From Pseudacidovorax intermedius (GTDB lineage Bacteria; Pseudomonadota; Gammaproteobacteria; Burkholderiales; Burkholderiaceae_C): 64,000 nucleotides of DNA. Below, in pieces: positions 52,264-60,800 of the stretch. Each line of letters starts with the position of its first letter. Position 1 is the stretch's first letter. Both the position numbers and the translations under genes were made by a program. The notes under the pieces were generated by a model. The model did not search any database. It was not told where the DNA came from and was given only the letters and a program-made list of their open reading frames with translations. The stretch spans positions 62,001 to 126,000 of the forward strand of contig NZ_QQAV01000013.1 in assembly GCF_003350475.1 (NCBI RefSeq), given 5' to 3'.

Positions 52264-53070
52264 TCAATTGAGCACGAAGCCGCCGTTGACGGGCAGCAAC
52301 TGGCCGGTGACGAAGCGCGACAGCGGCGACAGCGCGAACAGCACCGCGCCGCACACATCGGCCGCCTGCTGCTCGCGCGGCAGGGCGCGGCCTTCGAGGT
52401 ATTTGTCGTGGCGGGCCTTGGGCACGTATTCGGTGGCCTCGACCAGCGTGAGGCCGGGCGCGATGGCATTGACCGTGATGTTGGCACCGCCCCATTCACG
52501 CGCCAGCGAACGGGTCATGGCCGCCACGGCGCCCTTGCTGGCCACGTAGGCCAGCAGGTTCTGGGCGCCCCACAGAGCGGTGTCGGAGGCCAGGTTGACG
52601 ATGGCGCCACGACCGCTGGCGGCCAGCGCGCCGTGGCAGGCGCGGCTCATGAGCCAGGTGCCGCGGACGTTGACGTCCATCACGCGGTCCCACATCTCGA
52701 TCTCCAGCGCGTGCGGATCGCGGCCACCGGAATTGGTGATGGCGCCGTTGTTGACCAGCCCGTCCAGTCCGCCGAGCAGGCGCACGGCCTCGTCGGCGCA
52801 GGCGGTGACGGAGGTGGGATCGGTCAGATCCAGCGCCAGCGCATGCACCTCGTGGCCCTGCCCGCGCAGCGCGGCCGCTTCGCTGGCGGCCAGCTCGGCC
52901 AGGATGTCCGCGATGACCACGCGCCCACCGGCCTGTGCAATGCACTTGGCAAAGGCCAGCCCCAGCCCACGTGCCCCGCCCGTCACCAGCACGCGCCGGC
53001 CGGCCAGCAGGGTGGGCGGAATCTCGGCCATCAGGCTGCGCAGGCTCTCGGGGTCGGGCGTCATGTTCAT
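52264..53070 (-). CDS. Short-chain dehydrogenase/reductase
   Basis: 268 aa classical SDR. The cofactor motif is TGGARGLG, followed by NNGA, the catalytic Ser in VNLASDTA and Tyr/Lys in YVASKGAVAAM, so unlike the other SDR of this operon it has a full active site. It is the first gene of the operon, starting 36 bases from a candidate IclR operator, and probably dehydrogenates a diol or alcohol intermediate. Confidence 0.9.
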   Translation of the reverse strand: MNMTPDPESLRSLMAEIPPTLLAGRRVLVTGGARGLGLAFAKCIAQAGGRVVIADILAELAASEAAALRGQGHEVHALALDLTDPTSVTACADEAVRLLGGLDGLVNNGAITNSGGRDPHALEIEMWDRVMDVNVRGTWLMSRACHGALAASGRGAIVNLASDTALWGAQNLLAYVASKGAVAAMTRSLAREWGGANITVNAIAPGLTLVEATEYVPKARHDKYLEGRALPREQQAADVCGAVLFALSPLSRFVTGQLLPVNGGFVLN

Positions 53071-53105
53071 CGGGCGAATCCGTTTGTTTCTTTAGAGAAA
53101 CGCAT

Positions 53106-53124
53106 GTTCATATATGGAATGAAC
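53106..53124. promoter_or_regulatory. Candidate IclR operator (GTTCAT-N7-ATGAAC)
   Basis: Perfect 6-base inverted arms with a 7-base spacer; the centre TTCATATATGGAA is itself nearly palindromic. It is located upstream of the first gene (52264-53070) of the operon that encodes an IclR regulator. The rest of 53071-53334 also has a TTGACA at 53292-53297 and a TGCCT-C-AGGCA dyad at 53301-53311 ahead of the lipoprotein gene on the plus strand. Confidence 0.55.
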
Positions 53125-53334
53125 GGAGATTAATGCAGCGGTTTGCGGCCGTCAAGCAGGCCGGGCCAAGGCGTCACGCGAGGGAAGCCTGCCTATCCCC
53201 CAAATGGATGAAGCTGCGGCACAACAGCCGCAACGCCCGAACCGCAGACCCTCCCTACACTGCGCCCGCCGCCTCTGGCGGACACACTTTGTTGACAATT
53301 TGCCTCAGGCAAGAAAAGAAAGAGGGGCGCTCAC

Positions 53335-54726
53335 ATGCGCAATGGGAATCCAAGGAGAACTGCCGGCCTGAAATGGGCCATTGGGCTGGGCTGCGTGCTC
53401 GCACTGGCGGCCTGTGGGGGCGGAGGCGGCGGCGGTGGCGGAGGCTTCTTCCTGCCGCCGGCCGCCGCCCCGCAGGCCCCGCAACTGGCCGTCGTGGCCG
53501 ACGGGACGACCGTCGCTGCCGAGGGGGACGCCTATGTGGTGAAGCCCGGCCAGGTGATCACGGTGAAGTCCAACCAGACCGTGAGCTGGAGCGGCAGCTC
53601 GCCCAGCGGCAAGGTGACCGCCGTGGGCACCAGCAGCAGTGACCAGCAATGGCAGGCGCGCCTGGCCAACGCCAACCCGGGCGCCACCGAGGACTATCCG
53701 CTGGTGGCCACGGCCAACTCGGGCCAAACGACCACGGTGCGCCTCAAGGTGCGGGCAGGCGACAGCCGCAATGGCCAGTACATGGCCTACGTGTCCAACG
53801 GCAGCCGCCAGCAGCTCAAGGCGGACTTCGACCTGGGCAGCCTCGAGTTCGTCGATACGTCGGGCGCAAGCAATGTGGGCACCCTCGTGAAGCCGGCCAG
53901 CGGCAGCGCCGTCTACGGGCTGCTTTCGAACCGCGAGACCACGGCGCAGCGCATTTCCGGGCTGCAGGTGCTGCCCGATACGCTGGTGGGCAGCTTCCCC
54001 TTCCCCGTCCTGGGCGCCAACCCTGTGACCTACGCGCCCTTCCTTTTTGTCGCCACGCGTGCGCTGATCACAACCGCTGCCGATCTGGACGGCACCTACA
54101 ACCGCTTCCGGGTCAACTACAGCAGCAACGGAGCCGTCAAGGACTCCGCCATCAGCCAGGTGCAGTTTTCGGGCGCTGGGGCGTTCTTCGTCCGCTGCAA
54201 TGAGGTGGCCATCACCCGCGTGGACATCTGCCCGACAGGGTCGCTGAGCACCGCAACGCTGGCGCCCGATCCGACCACGCCCGGCCTGTGGCGCGTCACG
54301 AACAGCAGCGGCGTCTACGAAGGCCGCGTCGGCGTCGCTCGCGTCGGCAACGAGAAGATGCTGATCCTGGCAGGCCCCGGGGCGACCGACCCGACCACGG
54401 CGCAGTTCAGCGTCGGTCTGCAGGAACAGCCGGGCTGGAGCGCCTTCAACAACGCCTTCGGCTGGTCCATCCTCGGCACGCAGGATCAGTCCACGGCCGA
54501 CCTGAGCACCTACACGCTGAGATCCGCATCGGCCGCCGGCGTCGTCCAGACCGCGCTGACGCTGAACACCCTGGGCTCGGTCGGGCCCACGGGCATGATG
54601 GGAAGTTCCACGGGAGACGGCCGCTACTACTTCGTCGCCCGCTCCGCGCAACTCGAGATGGTGATCGGCGCGCGGGGCAACACCGCCACCGCCGGCTTCT
54701 TCCACCTGGGCGTGATCAGCAACTGA
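53335..54726 (+). CDS. Predicted lipoprotein of unknown function
   Basis: 463 aa. The N-terminal signal has a lipobox L-A-A-C with Cys27, immediately followed by a run of ten Gly (28-37), a common flexible tether in Burkholderiales lipoproteins. The rest is rich in beta-forming Ser/Thr/Gly/Val segments with no motif I recognise and only two other Cys (near RCNEV and DICPTG), which could form a disulfide. It is a single gene divergent from the aromatic operon, with TTGACA upstream but no convincing -10. Confidence 0.8.
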   Translation: MRNGNPRRTAGLKWAIGLGCVLALAACGGGGGGGGGGFFLPPAAAPQAPQLAVVADGTTVAAEGDAYVVKPGQVITVKSNQTVSWSGSSPSGKVTAVGTSSSDQQWQARLANANPGATEDYPLVATANSGQTTTVRLKVRAGDSRNGQYMAYVSNGSRQQLKADFDLGSLEFVDTSGASNVGTLVKPASGSAVYGLLSNRETTAQRISGLQVLPDTLVGSFPFPVLGANPVTYAPFLFVATRALITTAADLDGTYNRFRVNYSSNGAVKDSAISQVQFSGAGAFFVRCNEVAITRVDICPTGSLSTATLAPDPTTPGLWRVTNSSGVYEGRVGVARVGNEKMLILAGPGATDPTTAQFSVGLQEQPGWSAFNNAFGWSILGTQDQSTADLSTYTLRSASAAGVVQTALTLNTLGSVGPTGMMGSSTGDGRYYFVARSAQLEMVIGARGNTATAGFFHLGVISN

Positions 54727-54770
54727 TCCTCGGCCCTGCCGCGGCCGCCCACGCTGCCGCGCCGCAGGGA

Positions 54771-56066
54771 TCAGCCGAAACGCGCCGGGTCGAAGGGCGC
54801 GAGGGCCGCCGGACGCTCCGCCCGCCCCAGCAACTCGGCCACCCATTGGCCGGTCCTGGCCGATCCGCCCAGGCCCACATGGCCGTGGCCGAAGGCGAGG
54901 ACCACATCCGGCGTGGCACGCGCATGGCCGATGCAGGGCAGCCCGTCGGGCAGGCTGGGGCGGTGCCCCAGCCAGTGCCGCACGACAAGCGCCTCGCCCG
55001 CCGCGCCGTCGCCCAGGGCCGGGAACATCGAAACGAGATGCCGGCGCAGGATCTCCGCACGGCGCCAGTCCGGCTCGGCCACCAGGCCGGCGATCTCTAC
55101 CTGGCCCGCTGCACGCAGGCCCGGCACCATGGCATGCACGATCAGCTTGCCATCCGCGGCCATCATGGGCGTACGTGGGCCCACCGGCACCGCGCCTTCC
55201 AGCATCACGTGGTAGCCCCGCTCCGACTCGAGCGGCACCGGCGAGCCGGCCGCCCGGGCCAGCGCCGCGGAACGCGCCCCCGCGCTGATGACAGCGGCGT
55301 CGCAGGCGATGTCGCCGGCGGTCGTTCTCACTGCCCGCAGGCGGCCGCCTTCGATCTGCAGTCCTGTCGCCAGCGCCTTGACCAGGCGGGCACCCGTAGC
55401 CTGCGCATGGCGCGCCAGGGCCGCAACGTAGGCGCCGGGATGCCGACAGTGCCCGGCCTCGGCCACATGGATGCCCAGGGTGTAGCGTCGGTCCAGGTCC
55501 GGCTCTTCGGCGGCCAGCCGAGCGGCGTCCCACTCGGTCCACTGCACGCCGGTGCGTGCCCGCACGCGCCAGGCGAGGGACTCGGATTCGAACTCGGCCC
55601 GTGAGCGGTACACATGCAGCAGGCCCCGATGCTCGATCAACCCGGGCACGCCGGCGTCGGCCGCCAGCCGTGCGTGGAGCACGGGCGAATCCGCGAGCAT
55701 CAGCCGCAGCGCATCGGCCGTGCGCTGCACGCGTTCCTCGGTCCAGCCCGAGGCCAGGTAGCGCAGCAGCCAGGGCAAGGCGCGGGGCAGATGGCGCCAG
55801 CGCAAGGCCAGCGGACCCAGCGGGTCGAGCAGCCAGGCCGGAACCTTGCGCCAGGCACCCGGCAGCGCGGGCGGGATCACCGAATGCGAGGACAGCCAGC
55901 CCGCATTGCCATAACTCGTCGCCTGCTCGCCGCCGGGCTCGCCGGGCTCCAGCAGCGTCACGCGCCAGCCCCGGCGCAGCGCCTCGATGGCGCTCGCACA
56001 CCCCACCGCCCCGGCACCGATCACCACCACATGGTGCCCCGTGCGCCCTTCGATCGTCGATTGCAT
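54771..56066 (-). CDS. dadA: D-amino-acid dehydrogenase-like FAD oxidoreductase
   Basis: 431 aa DAO-family flavoprotein. The FAD motif VVVIGAGAVGCASAIEALRRG is followed by EQATSYGNAGWLSSHSVIPPALPG, matching the DadA N-terminal region, and the C-terminal GHGHVGLGGSARTG flavin contact. DadA deaminates D-amino acids to 2-oxoacids at the inner membrane. It is divergent from a P1-family aminopeptidase gene with a 58-base gap, suggesting a link to D- or beta-amino acid peptides. Confidence 0.85.
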   Translation of the reverse strand: MQSTIEGRTGHHVVVIGAGAVGCASAIEALRRGWRVTLLEPGEPGGEQATSYGNAGWLSSHSVIPPALPGAWRKVPAWLLDPLGPLALRWRHLPRALPWLLRYLASGWTEERVQRTADALRLMLADSPVLHARLAADAGVPGLIEHRGLLHVYRSRAEFESESLAWRVRARTGVQWTEWDAARLAAEEPDLDRRYTLGIHVAEAGHCRHPGAYVAALARHAQATGARLVKALATGLQIEGGRLRAVRTTAGDIACDAAVISAGARSAALARAAGSPVPLESERGYHVMLEGAVPVGPRTPMMAADGKLIVHAMVPGLRAAGQVEIAGLVAEPDWRRAEILRRHLVSMFPALGDGAAGEALVVRHWLGHRPSLPDGLPCIGHARATPDVVLAFGHGHVGLGGSARTGQWVAELLGRAERPAALAPFDPARFG

Positions 56067-56124
56067 CCGCGCATCGTAGAGGGCGGTCTGTCGCCCATGG
56101 GGCGCCGCCCATAATCGGCGCCCT

Positions 56125-57165
56125 ATGTCAGCCCCTGCCCTTCCCGACCTGCCCTATTCGGGCGCCATCACCGACGTCGCCGGCATCGAGGTCGGCCACC
56201 ACACCGACAGCCGTCGCCCCACCGGCAGCACCGTCATCCTGGCGCGCGAGGGCGCCGTGGCGGGCGTGGACGTGCGCGGCGCTGCCCCCGGCACCCGCGA
56301 GACGGACCTGCTTTCTCCCGGCAACTTCGTCCAGGAGGTGCACGCCATCCTGCTGGCCGGCGGCAGTGCCTGGGGGCTGGCGGCGGCCGACGGCGTGGTG
56401 CGCTGGCTGGAGGAGCGTGGCGTGGGCCTGGACGTGCGCTTCGGCCGCCTGCCCATCGTGCCCGGCGCGGTGCTCTTCGACCTGCCCGTGGGCGACGCCC
56501 GCATCCGTCCTGACGCGGCCAGCGGCTACGCGGCCTGCGAGGCCGCCTCCATCGCCGCGCCCGCCGAAGGCAATGTGGGCGCCGGTGCAGGCGCGCTGGT
56601 GGGCAAGCTCTTCGGCGCCCAGCATGCGATGAAGGGCGGCATCGGTACCGCCTCGGTCAAGGTGGGCGGCGTGACGGTCGGTGCCCTGATCGCCTGCAAT
56701 GCGCTGGGCGACGTGCTGGACCCGGAAACCGGCGAACTGCTGGCCGGATCGCGCACGGACGATGGCCGCGCCCTGCGCGACACCCGCCGCAGCCTGCTGC
56801 GCGGCGAGCTGCCCAAGCCCTTGCTGGCCGGCACCAACACCACCATCGGCGTGATCGCCACCGACGCCGTGCTGACCAAGGTGCAGGCCCAGCGGCTGGC
56901 CGCGGTCGCCCACGACGGCCTGGCCCGCGCCATCAACCCGGTGCACACCATGAGCGACGGCGACACGCTGTTCGCCCTGGCGACCGGCCGCGTGGCGCTG
57001 AAGGACGAAGCGCCGGGCATGACGGTGCTCTCGACCCTGGCGGCCGAGGTGGCGGCCCAGGCCACGGTGCGCGCCGTGCTCGCCGCGCGGGCCATCGCCA
57101 CGGCGGAGCTGTCGATCCCGGCCGCGCGCGACTGGCCGCAGCGCCAGGACGGACACGTGCGATGA
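56125..57165 (+). CDS. P1-family (DmpA/BapA-like) aminopeptidase
   Basis: 346 aa Ntn-type hydrolase made as a proenzyme. ITDVAGIEVGHHT at the N-terminus and ILLAGGSAWGLAAADGVVRWLEE are typical. The autocleavage site is expected at Asn238-Thr239 in AGTNTTIGVIATDA, with Thr239 as the new N-terminal nucleophile (many relatives have Ser). Relatives release N-terminal D- or beta-amino acids from peptides. There is no signal peptide. The stop overlaps the next ATG (ATGA). Confidence 0.88.
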   Translation: MSAPALPDLPYSGAITDVAGIEVGHHTDSRRPTGSTVILAREGAVAGVDVRGAAPGTRETDLLSPGNFVQEVHAILLAGGSAWGLAAADGVVRWLEERGVGLDVRFGRLPIVPGAVLFDLPVGDARIRPDAASGYAACEAASIAAPAEGNVGAGAGALVGKLFGAQHAMKGGIGTASVKVGGVTVGALIACNALGDVLDPETGELLAGSRTDDGRALRDTRRSLLRGELPKPLLAGTNTTIGVIATDAVLTKVQAQRLAAVAHDGLARAINPVHTMSDGDTLFALATGRVALKDEAPGMTVLSTLAAEVAAQATVRAVLAARAIATAELSIPAARDWPQRQDGHVR

Positions 57166-58541
57166 AGCGCCTCTCGCACAGCCTGATGCTGGCCCTGCTG
57201 GGCCTGCGCGACCTGCTGCTGTCGGCCGGACCGCTGGCGCTGATCGCGGTGGGCGTGCTGGTCGCGGCCTACATCTACCTGGATCCGCAGCCTCCGCGCA
57301 CGGTGCGGCTGGCGACCGGGCCGCAGGGCAGCGCCTACGCGACATTCGGCGAGCGCTACGCCGCGGCCCTCAAACCCAACGGCATCCAGGTGGAGCTGAT
57401 TCCAACGGAAGGCTCGCTCGAAAACCTGCGCCTGCTGCGCGAGGGTCGCGCCGACCTGGGCTTCGTGCGCGGCGGCGTGGCCGATCCCGTGGCCGACCCC
57501 GAGGCCGGCATCCTGTCGCTGGGTGCCCTGTTCTACGAGCCACTGTGGGTGTTCTACCGGCCCAACGCCGTGCGCCGGCCCGAAACCCTGCGCAGTTCCG
57601 GCGCCGAGCGGCGGGAGGGCCTGGCGCAGGCCGAGTTGTCCTCACTGGCCGGACTGCGCCTCCTGCGTCTGGGTACCGACCGCCCCGGCAGCGGCGTTCC
57701 GGAGCTGGTGGCACGCATGCTGTCGGCCAACCGGATCGACGCCAAACGCATGCGAATCACCGCCGAGACCCCCGACGACGCGGCCGCCGCCCTCATCGCC
57801 GGACGGCTGGACGCCATCGTCCTGGCCTCGGCACCCGAATCACCACGCGTGCAGCAGTTGCTGCGCTCGCCCGGCATTGCCCTCCTGGACCTGGGCCAGG
57901 CCGAGGCCTACACCCGCATCTTTCCCTTCCTCACCGCAGTGACGCTGCCACGTGGCGTGGTCGACCTGGCGTCGGATGTCCCGCCGAAGGATGTGTCGCT
58001 GGTGGCCACCACCACCTCGCTGCTCACCCGCGAGGACACGCATCCGGCGCTGCGCCAGCTCTTCGCGCAGGCGGCGCAGACCCTCCATGGCCATGCCGGC
58101 TGGTTCAACCGGGCGCGGGAATTTCCCAACACCCGGGCGAGCGAGCTGCCCGTCAGCACCGAGGGCGATCGCGCCATCAATGGCACCCCGCCCGTCTGGC
58201 AACGCTGGCTGCCCTTCTGGGCCAGCAACCTGCTGGAGCGCATGTGGCTGGTGATCGGCGGCCTGATCGTGCTGCTGCTGCCGCTGTCGCGGGTGGTGCC
58301 GCCGCTCTACACCTTCCGCGTGCGGCGGCGGGTGTTCCGCTGGTACGCACGGCTGCGGGACATCGAGGCACGCATGGAGTCCGACCCCGGCGCGCGCGAC
58401 GTCCTGCTCGACGAGCTGGACGAACTCGACCGCGTGGCCAACAAGGTGACGGTGCCGCTGTCCTATGCCGAGGAGTTGTACGCCTTGCGCCACAACATCG
58501 AGCAGGCGCGGCGGCGCCTGCTTGCGCGGCCCAGAGGCTGA
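57162..58541 (+). CDS. Membrane-anchored TAXI-family TRAP solute-binding protein
   Basis: 459 aa, longer than a soluble TAXI protein (about 320). An N-terminal membrane segment (residues about 18-40) precedes the TAXI domain (RLATGPQGSAYATFGERYAAAL, GRADLGFVRGG). A second membrane segment lies at 362-382, followed by a basic cytoplasmic tail of about 75 residues with a coiled-coil-like region. The two anchors place the binding domain in the periplasm. No TRAP permease gene is adjacent. It is coupled to the P1 peptidase gene by ATGA, so it may sense or bind a product of that enzyme. Confidence 0.8.
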   Translation: MKRLSHSLMLALLGLRDLLLSAGPLALIAVGVLVAAYIYLDPQPPRTVRLATGPQGSAYATFGERYAAALKPNGIQVELIPTEGSLENLRLLREGRADLGFVRGGVADPVADPEAGILSLGALFYEPLWVFYRPNAVRRPETLRSSGAERREGLAQAELSSLAGLRLLRLGTDRPGSGVPELVARMLSANRIDAKRMRITAETPDDAAAALIAGRLDAIVLASAPESPRVQQLLRSPGIALLDLGQAEAYTRIFPFLTAVTLPRGVVDLASDVPPKDVSLVATTTSLLTREDTHPALRQLFAQAAQTLHGHAGWFNRAREFPNTRASELPVSTEGDRAINGTPPVWQRWLPFWASNLLERMWLVIGGLIVLLLPLSRVVPPLYTFRVRRRVFRWYARLRDIEARMESDPGARDVLLDELDELDRVANKVTVPLSYAEELYALRHNIEQARRRLLARPRG

Positions 58542-58590
58542 GGGCGGTCTGCGTCTTGGGGCTGCCGCCCACGCACGGCGGGCTGCGGGT

Positions 58591-58611
58591 GGCGGGCGGC
58601 GGGCGGCGGGC
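58591..58611. repeat. Tandem repeat, 3 x 7 bases (GGCGGGC)
   Basis: Three perfect copies of GGCGGGC in the 360-base gap 58542-58901. It lies just upstream of a second, 8-base tandem array. Apart from these two arrays the gap contains no recognisable gene and no clear promoter. Confidence 0.85.
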
Positions 58612-58620
58612 TGCGCAGAC

Positions 58621-58673
58621 GCTCGGAGGCTCGGAGGCTCGGAGGCTCGGAGGCTCGGAGGCTCGGAGGCTCG
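58621..58673. repeat. Tandem repeat, 6.6 x 8 bases (GCTCGGAG)
   Basis: Six perfect copies of GCTCGGAG plus a partial seventh. It begins 79 bases after the TAXI gene stop and ends about 230 bases before the response regulator gene. A perfect octamer array is a likely slippage site. Its length is not a multiple of three but it lies outside any confident gene. Confidence 0.9.
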
Positions 58674-58901
58674 CCATGGTGGGCGATGGCGACGCGTGGC
58701 GCCGTGGTGGCCGGCGCTCCAACTGGCTGCTCAGCGGCGCCCGACTCACTCTTGCCACATCCGGCGCCTCTGCTTCTGAATATCATCGGCGGTTAACCAA
58801 AATTAACATCTAAACGGCATTTCCCGCCGTTCGACCACCGCCATGACCTGCTGCTGCCGGCGCCGCGCGCGCCTGCTGGCGCCCACCTCCCGGGGGCGCT
58901 C

Positions 58902-59534
58902 ATGATCCATGTCATCACCTGTGACCCCTTCGGCGTCGTGCGCCGCGGCATCCGCGAATTCCTGGCGGAAGCGGTGGACGTGCGGCTCAGCGGCGAGGCG
59001 GCCAGTGCCGAGGAACTCAAGCGGATGCTGCGCACCACCCAGTGCGACGTCCTGCTGTTGGCCCTGGCCCTGCCCGGCCGAAGCGGGTTGGACGTGCTGG
59101 CCGATCTGGTGGAGGCCGGCTCGACGGTCAAGGTGCTGGTGTATTCGGGCGAGCCGGAACAGCAGTACGCCGTGCGATGCCTGCGTGCCGGCGCCTACGG
59201 CTTCCTGTCGAAGGCGTCCGACCCGCGGCTGCTGGTCACGGCCGTGCGCATGGTGGGCCAGGGTCAGAAGTACCTGAGCCCCGAGGCCACCCAGTTGCTG
59301 GCCGACACGGTGGCCCGCCCCGACGCCGAGGCGCCGGCGCACCAGCTGCTGTCCAACCGCGAACTGGAGACGCTGGTGCGCATCGCCTCGGGCAAGACCA
59401 TGGCGGACATCGCGCGCGAGTTCATGCTCAGCCCGAAGACCGTCAACGTCTACCGCATGCGAGTGCGCGAGAAGCTGCACCTGAACAACGATGCAGCGCT
59501 GACGGCCTATGCCATCCGCAACCAGCTGATCTGA
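58902..59534 (+). CDS. NarL/FixJ-type response regulator lacking the phospho-acceptor Asp
   Basis: 210 aa. The N-terminal receiver domain is followed by a LuxR-type HTH (LSNRELETLVRIASGKTMADIAREFMLSPKTVNVYRMRV). In the receiver, the residue aligned with the phosphorylated Asp is Ala54 (DVLLLALALPGRSG). Of the acidic pair only Asp7 remains (TCDPFG), and the conserved Lys104 (FLSKAS) is kept. It should therefore not be activated by normal phosphotransfer. No histidine kinase gene is adjacent. It is a monocistronic gene downstream of the tandem repeats. Confidence 0.88.
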   Translation: MIHVITCDPFGVVRRGIREFLAEAVDVRLSGEAASAEELKRMLRTTQCDVLLLALALPGRSGLDVLADLVEAGSTVKVLVYSGEPEQQYAVRCLRAGAYGFLSKASDPRLLVTAVRMVGQGQKYLSPEATQLLADTVARPDAEAPAHQLLSNRELETLVRIASGKTMADIAREFMLSPKTVNVYRMRVREKLHLNNDAALTAYAIRNQLI

Positions 59535-59555
59535 GACAGCCGTGGCGCTGCCAGG

Positions 59556-60800
59556 TCAGGCCTGGCGCCGCAACCAGTCCGAGGCGCCTTCCGCCGCAAC
59601 AACGCCGCTGGCCATGCAGGCGTTGAGCAGGTAGCCGCCGGTGGGCGCTTCCCAGTCCAGCATCTCGCCGGCGCAGAAGACGCCGGGCAGCCCGCGCAGC
59701 ATCAGCCCTTCGTCCAGGTCGTCGAAGCGCACGCCGCCGGCGGTGCTGATCGCCTCGTCGACCGGGCGGGGCCGCAGCAGGGTCAGCGGCAAGGCCTTGA
59801 GCGTCGCGGCCACGCGTGCGGCGTCCTGCATGGCCGCCTTGTCCAGCACCTCGTGCAGCAGCGCGGAACGCACGGCATCGAGGTTGAGCCGGCTCTTGAG
59901 ATGACTGCCCATGGAACGGCTGCCGCGCGGATGGGCCACCGCGGCCAGCACGCGCTCGGGCGTCCAGTCGGACAACAGGTCCAGGGTGACCGTCGCCTGG
60001 CCGATGGCCGCGATCTCGTCGCGCAGCAGGGCCGAGGCCGCATAGACCAGGCTGCCTTCCACGCCCGTGGACGTCACGACGAACTCGCCCTTGCGGCGGA
60101 AGTGGCGGCCATCGCGGTCCCGCACGTCGAGCACCACCGACTTGAGCGGCTGGCCCGCGAAGCGCTCGGCGAAGAAGGATGTCCAGGCCACGTCGAAGCC
60201 GCAGTTGGCCGGCCGTAGCGGCGCGGCGGTGACGCCACGCGCGTGCAGCGGACCGACCCACGCCCCGTCCGAGCCCAGCCGCGGCCAACTGGCGCCGCCG
60301 CAGGCCAGGATGAGTGCATCCGCACGCACCGTCGTCCCGCCCTGCGGCGTGTCGAAGCGCAGCGCACCGTCGTCCTGCCAGCCCGTCCAGCGATGGCGCA
60401 TGTGCAGGCGCACGCCGCTCGCGCGGAGGCGATGCAACCAGGCGCGCAGCAGCGGCGCCGCCTTCATCTCGCGCGGGAAGACGCGACCCGAGGTGCCTAC
60501 GAAGGTCTCGATACCCAGCGCGTGCGTCCAGGCGCGCAGCGCATCGGCATCGAAGCGCCTGAGCAGCGGCTCGACCTGCGCACGACGCTCGCCATAGCGC
60601 GAGGCAAAGGCATCGAAGGGTTCGGAGTGGGTGAGGTTAAGGCCGCCGCGGCCGGCGAGCAGGAACTTGCGACCCACGGAGGGCATGGCGTCGTAGAGGT
60701 CGACGGTGCAGCCCGCGGCGACGAGGCGCTCGGCCGCCATCAGGCCGGCCGGGCCGCCGCCGATCACGGCCACATTCGAAAGCTTGGTCATCGCGGGCAT
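59556..60800 (-). CDS. HI0933/BaiN-family NAD(P)/FAD-dependent flavoprotein
   Basis: 414 aa. The FAD motif NVAVIGGGPAGLMAAERL at the N-terminus, GRKFLLAGRGGLNLTH (the family signature), LILACGGASWPRLGSDG and the C-terminal FCAGEMLDWEAPTGGYLLNACMASG identify the HI0933 family, whose members include BaiN; most are uncharacterised. ATG 60800 and the in-frame ATG 60791 are equally possible as neither has a clear ribosome site. It is convergent with the response regulator gene. Confidence 0.85.
   Translation of the reverse strand: MPAMTKLSNVAVIGGGPAGLMAAERLVAAGCTVDLYDAMPSVGRKFLLAGRGGLNLTHSEPFDAFASRYGERRAQVEPLLRRFDADALRAWTHALGIETFVGTSGRVFPREMKAAPLLRAWLHRLRASGVRLHMRHRWTGWQDDGALRFDTPQGGTTVRADALILACGGASWPRLGSDGAWVGPLHARGVTAAPLRPANCGFDVAWTSFFAERFAGQPLKSVVLDVRDRDGRHFRRKGEFVVTSTGVEGSLVYAASALLRDEIAAIGQATVTLDLLSDWTPERVLAAVAHPRGSRSMGSHLKSRLNLDAVRSALLHEVLDKAAMQDAARVAATLKALPLTLLRPRPVDEAISTAGGVRFDDLDEGLMLRGLPGVFCAGEMLDWEAPTGGYLLNACMASGVVAAEGASDWLRRQA

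Noticed and set aside
58463-58786. Minus-strand frame encoding a repeated Pro-Ser-Leu-Arg-Ala-Ser-Glu peptide across the octamer array
   Set aside because: The peptide repeat is only the translation of the GCTCGGAG array; no ribosome site, no family match, and it overlaps the 3' end of the TAXI gene.
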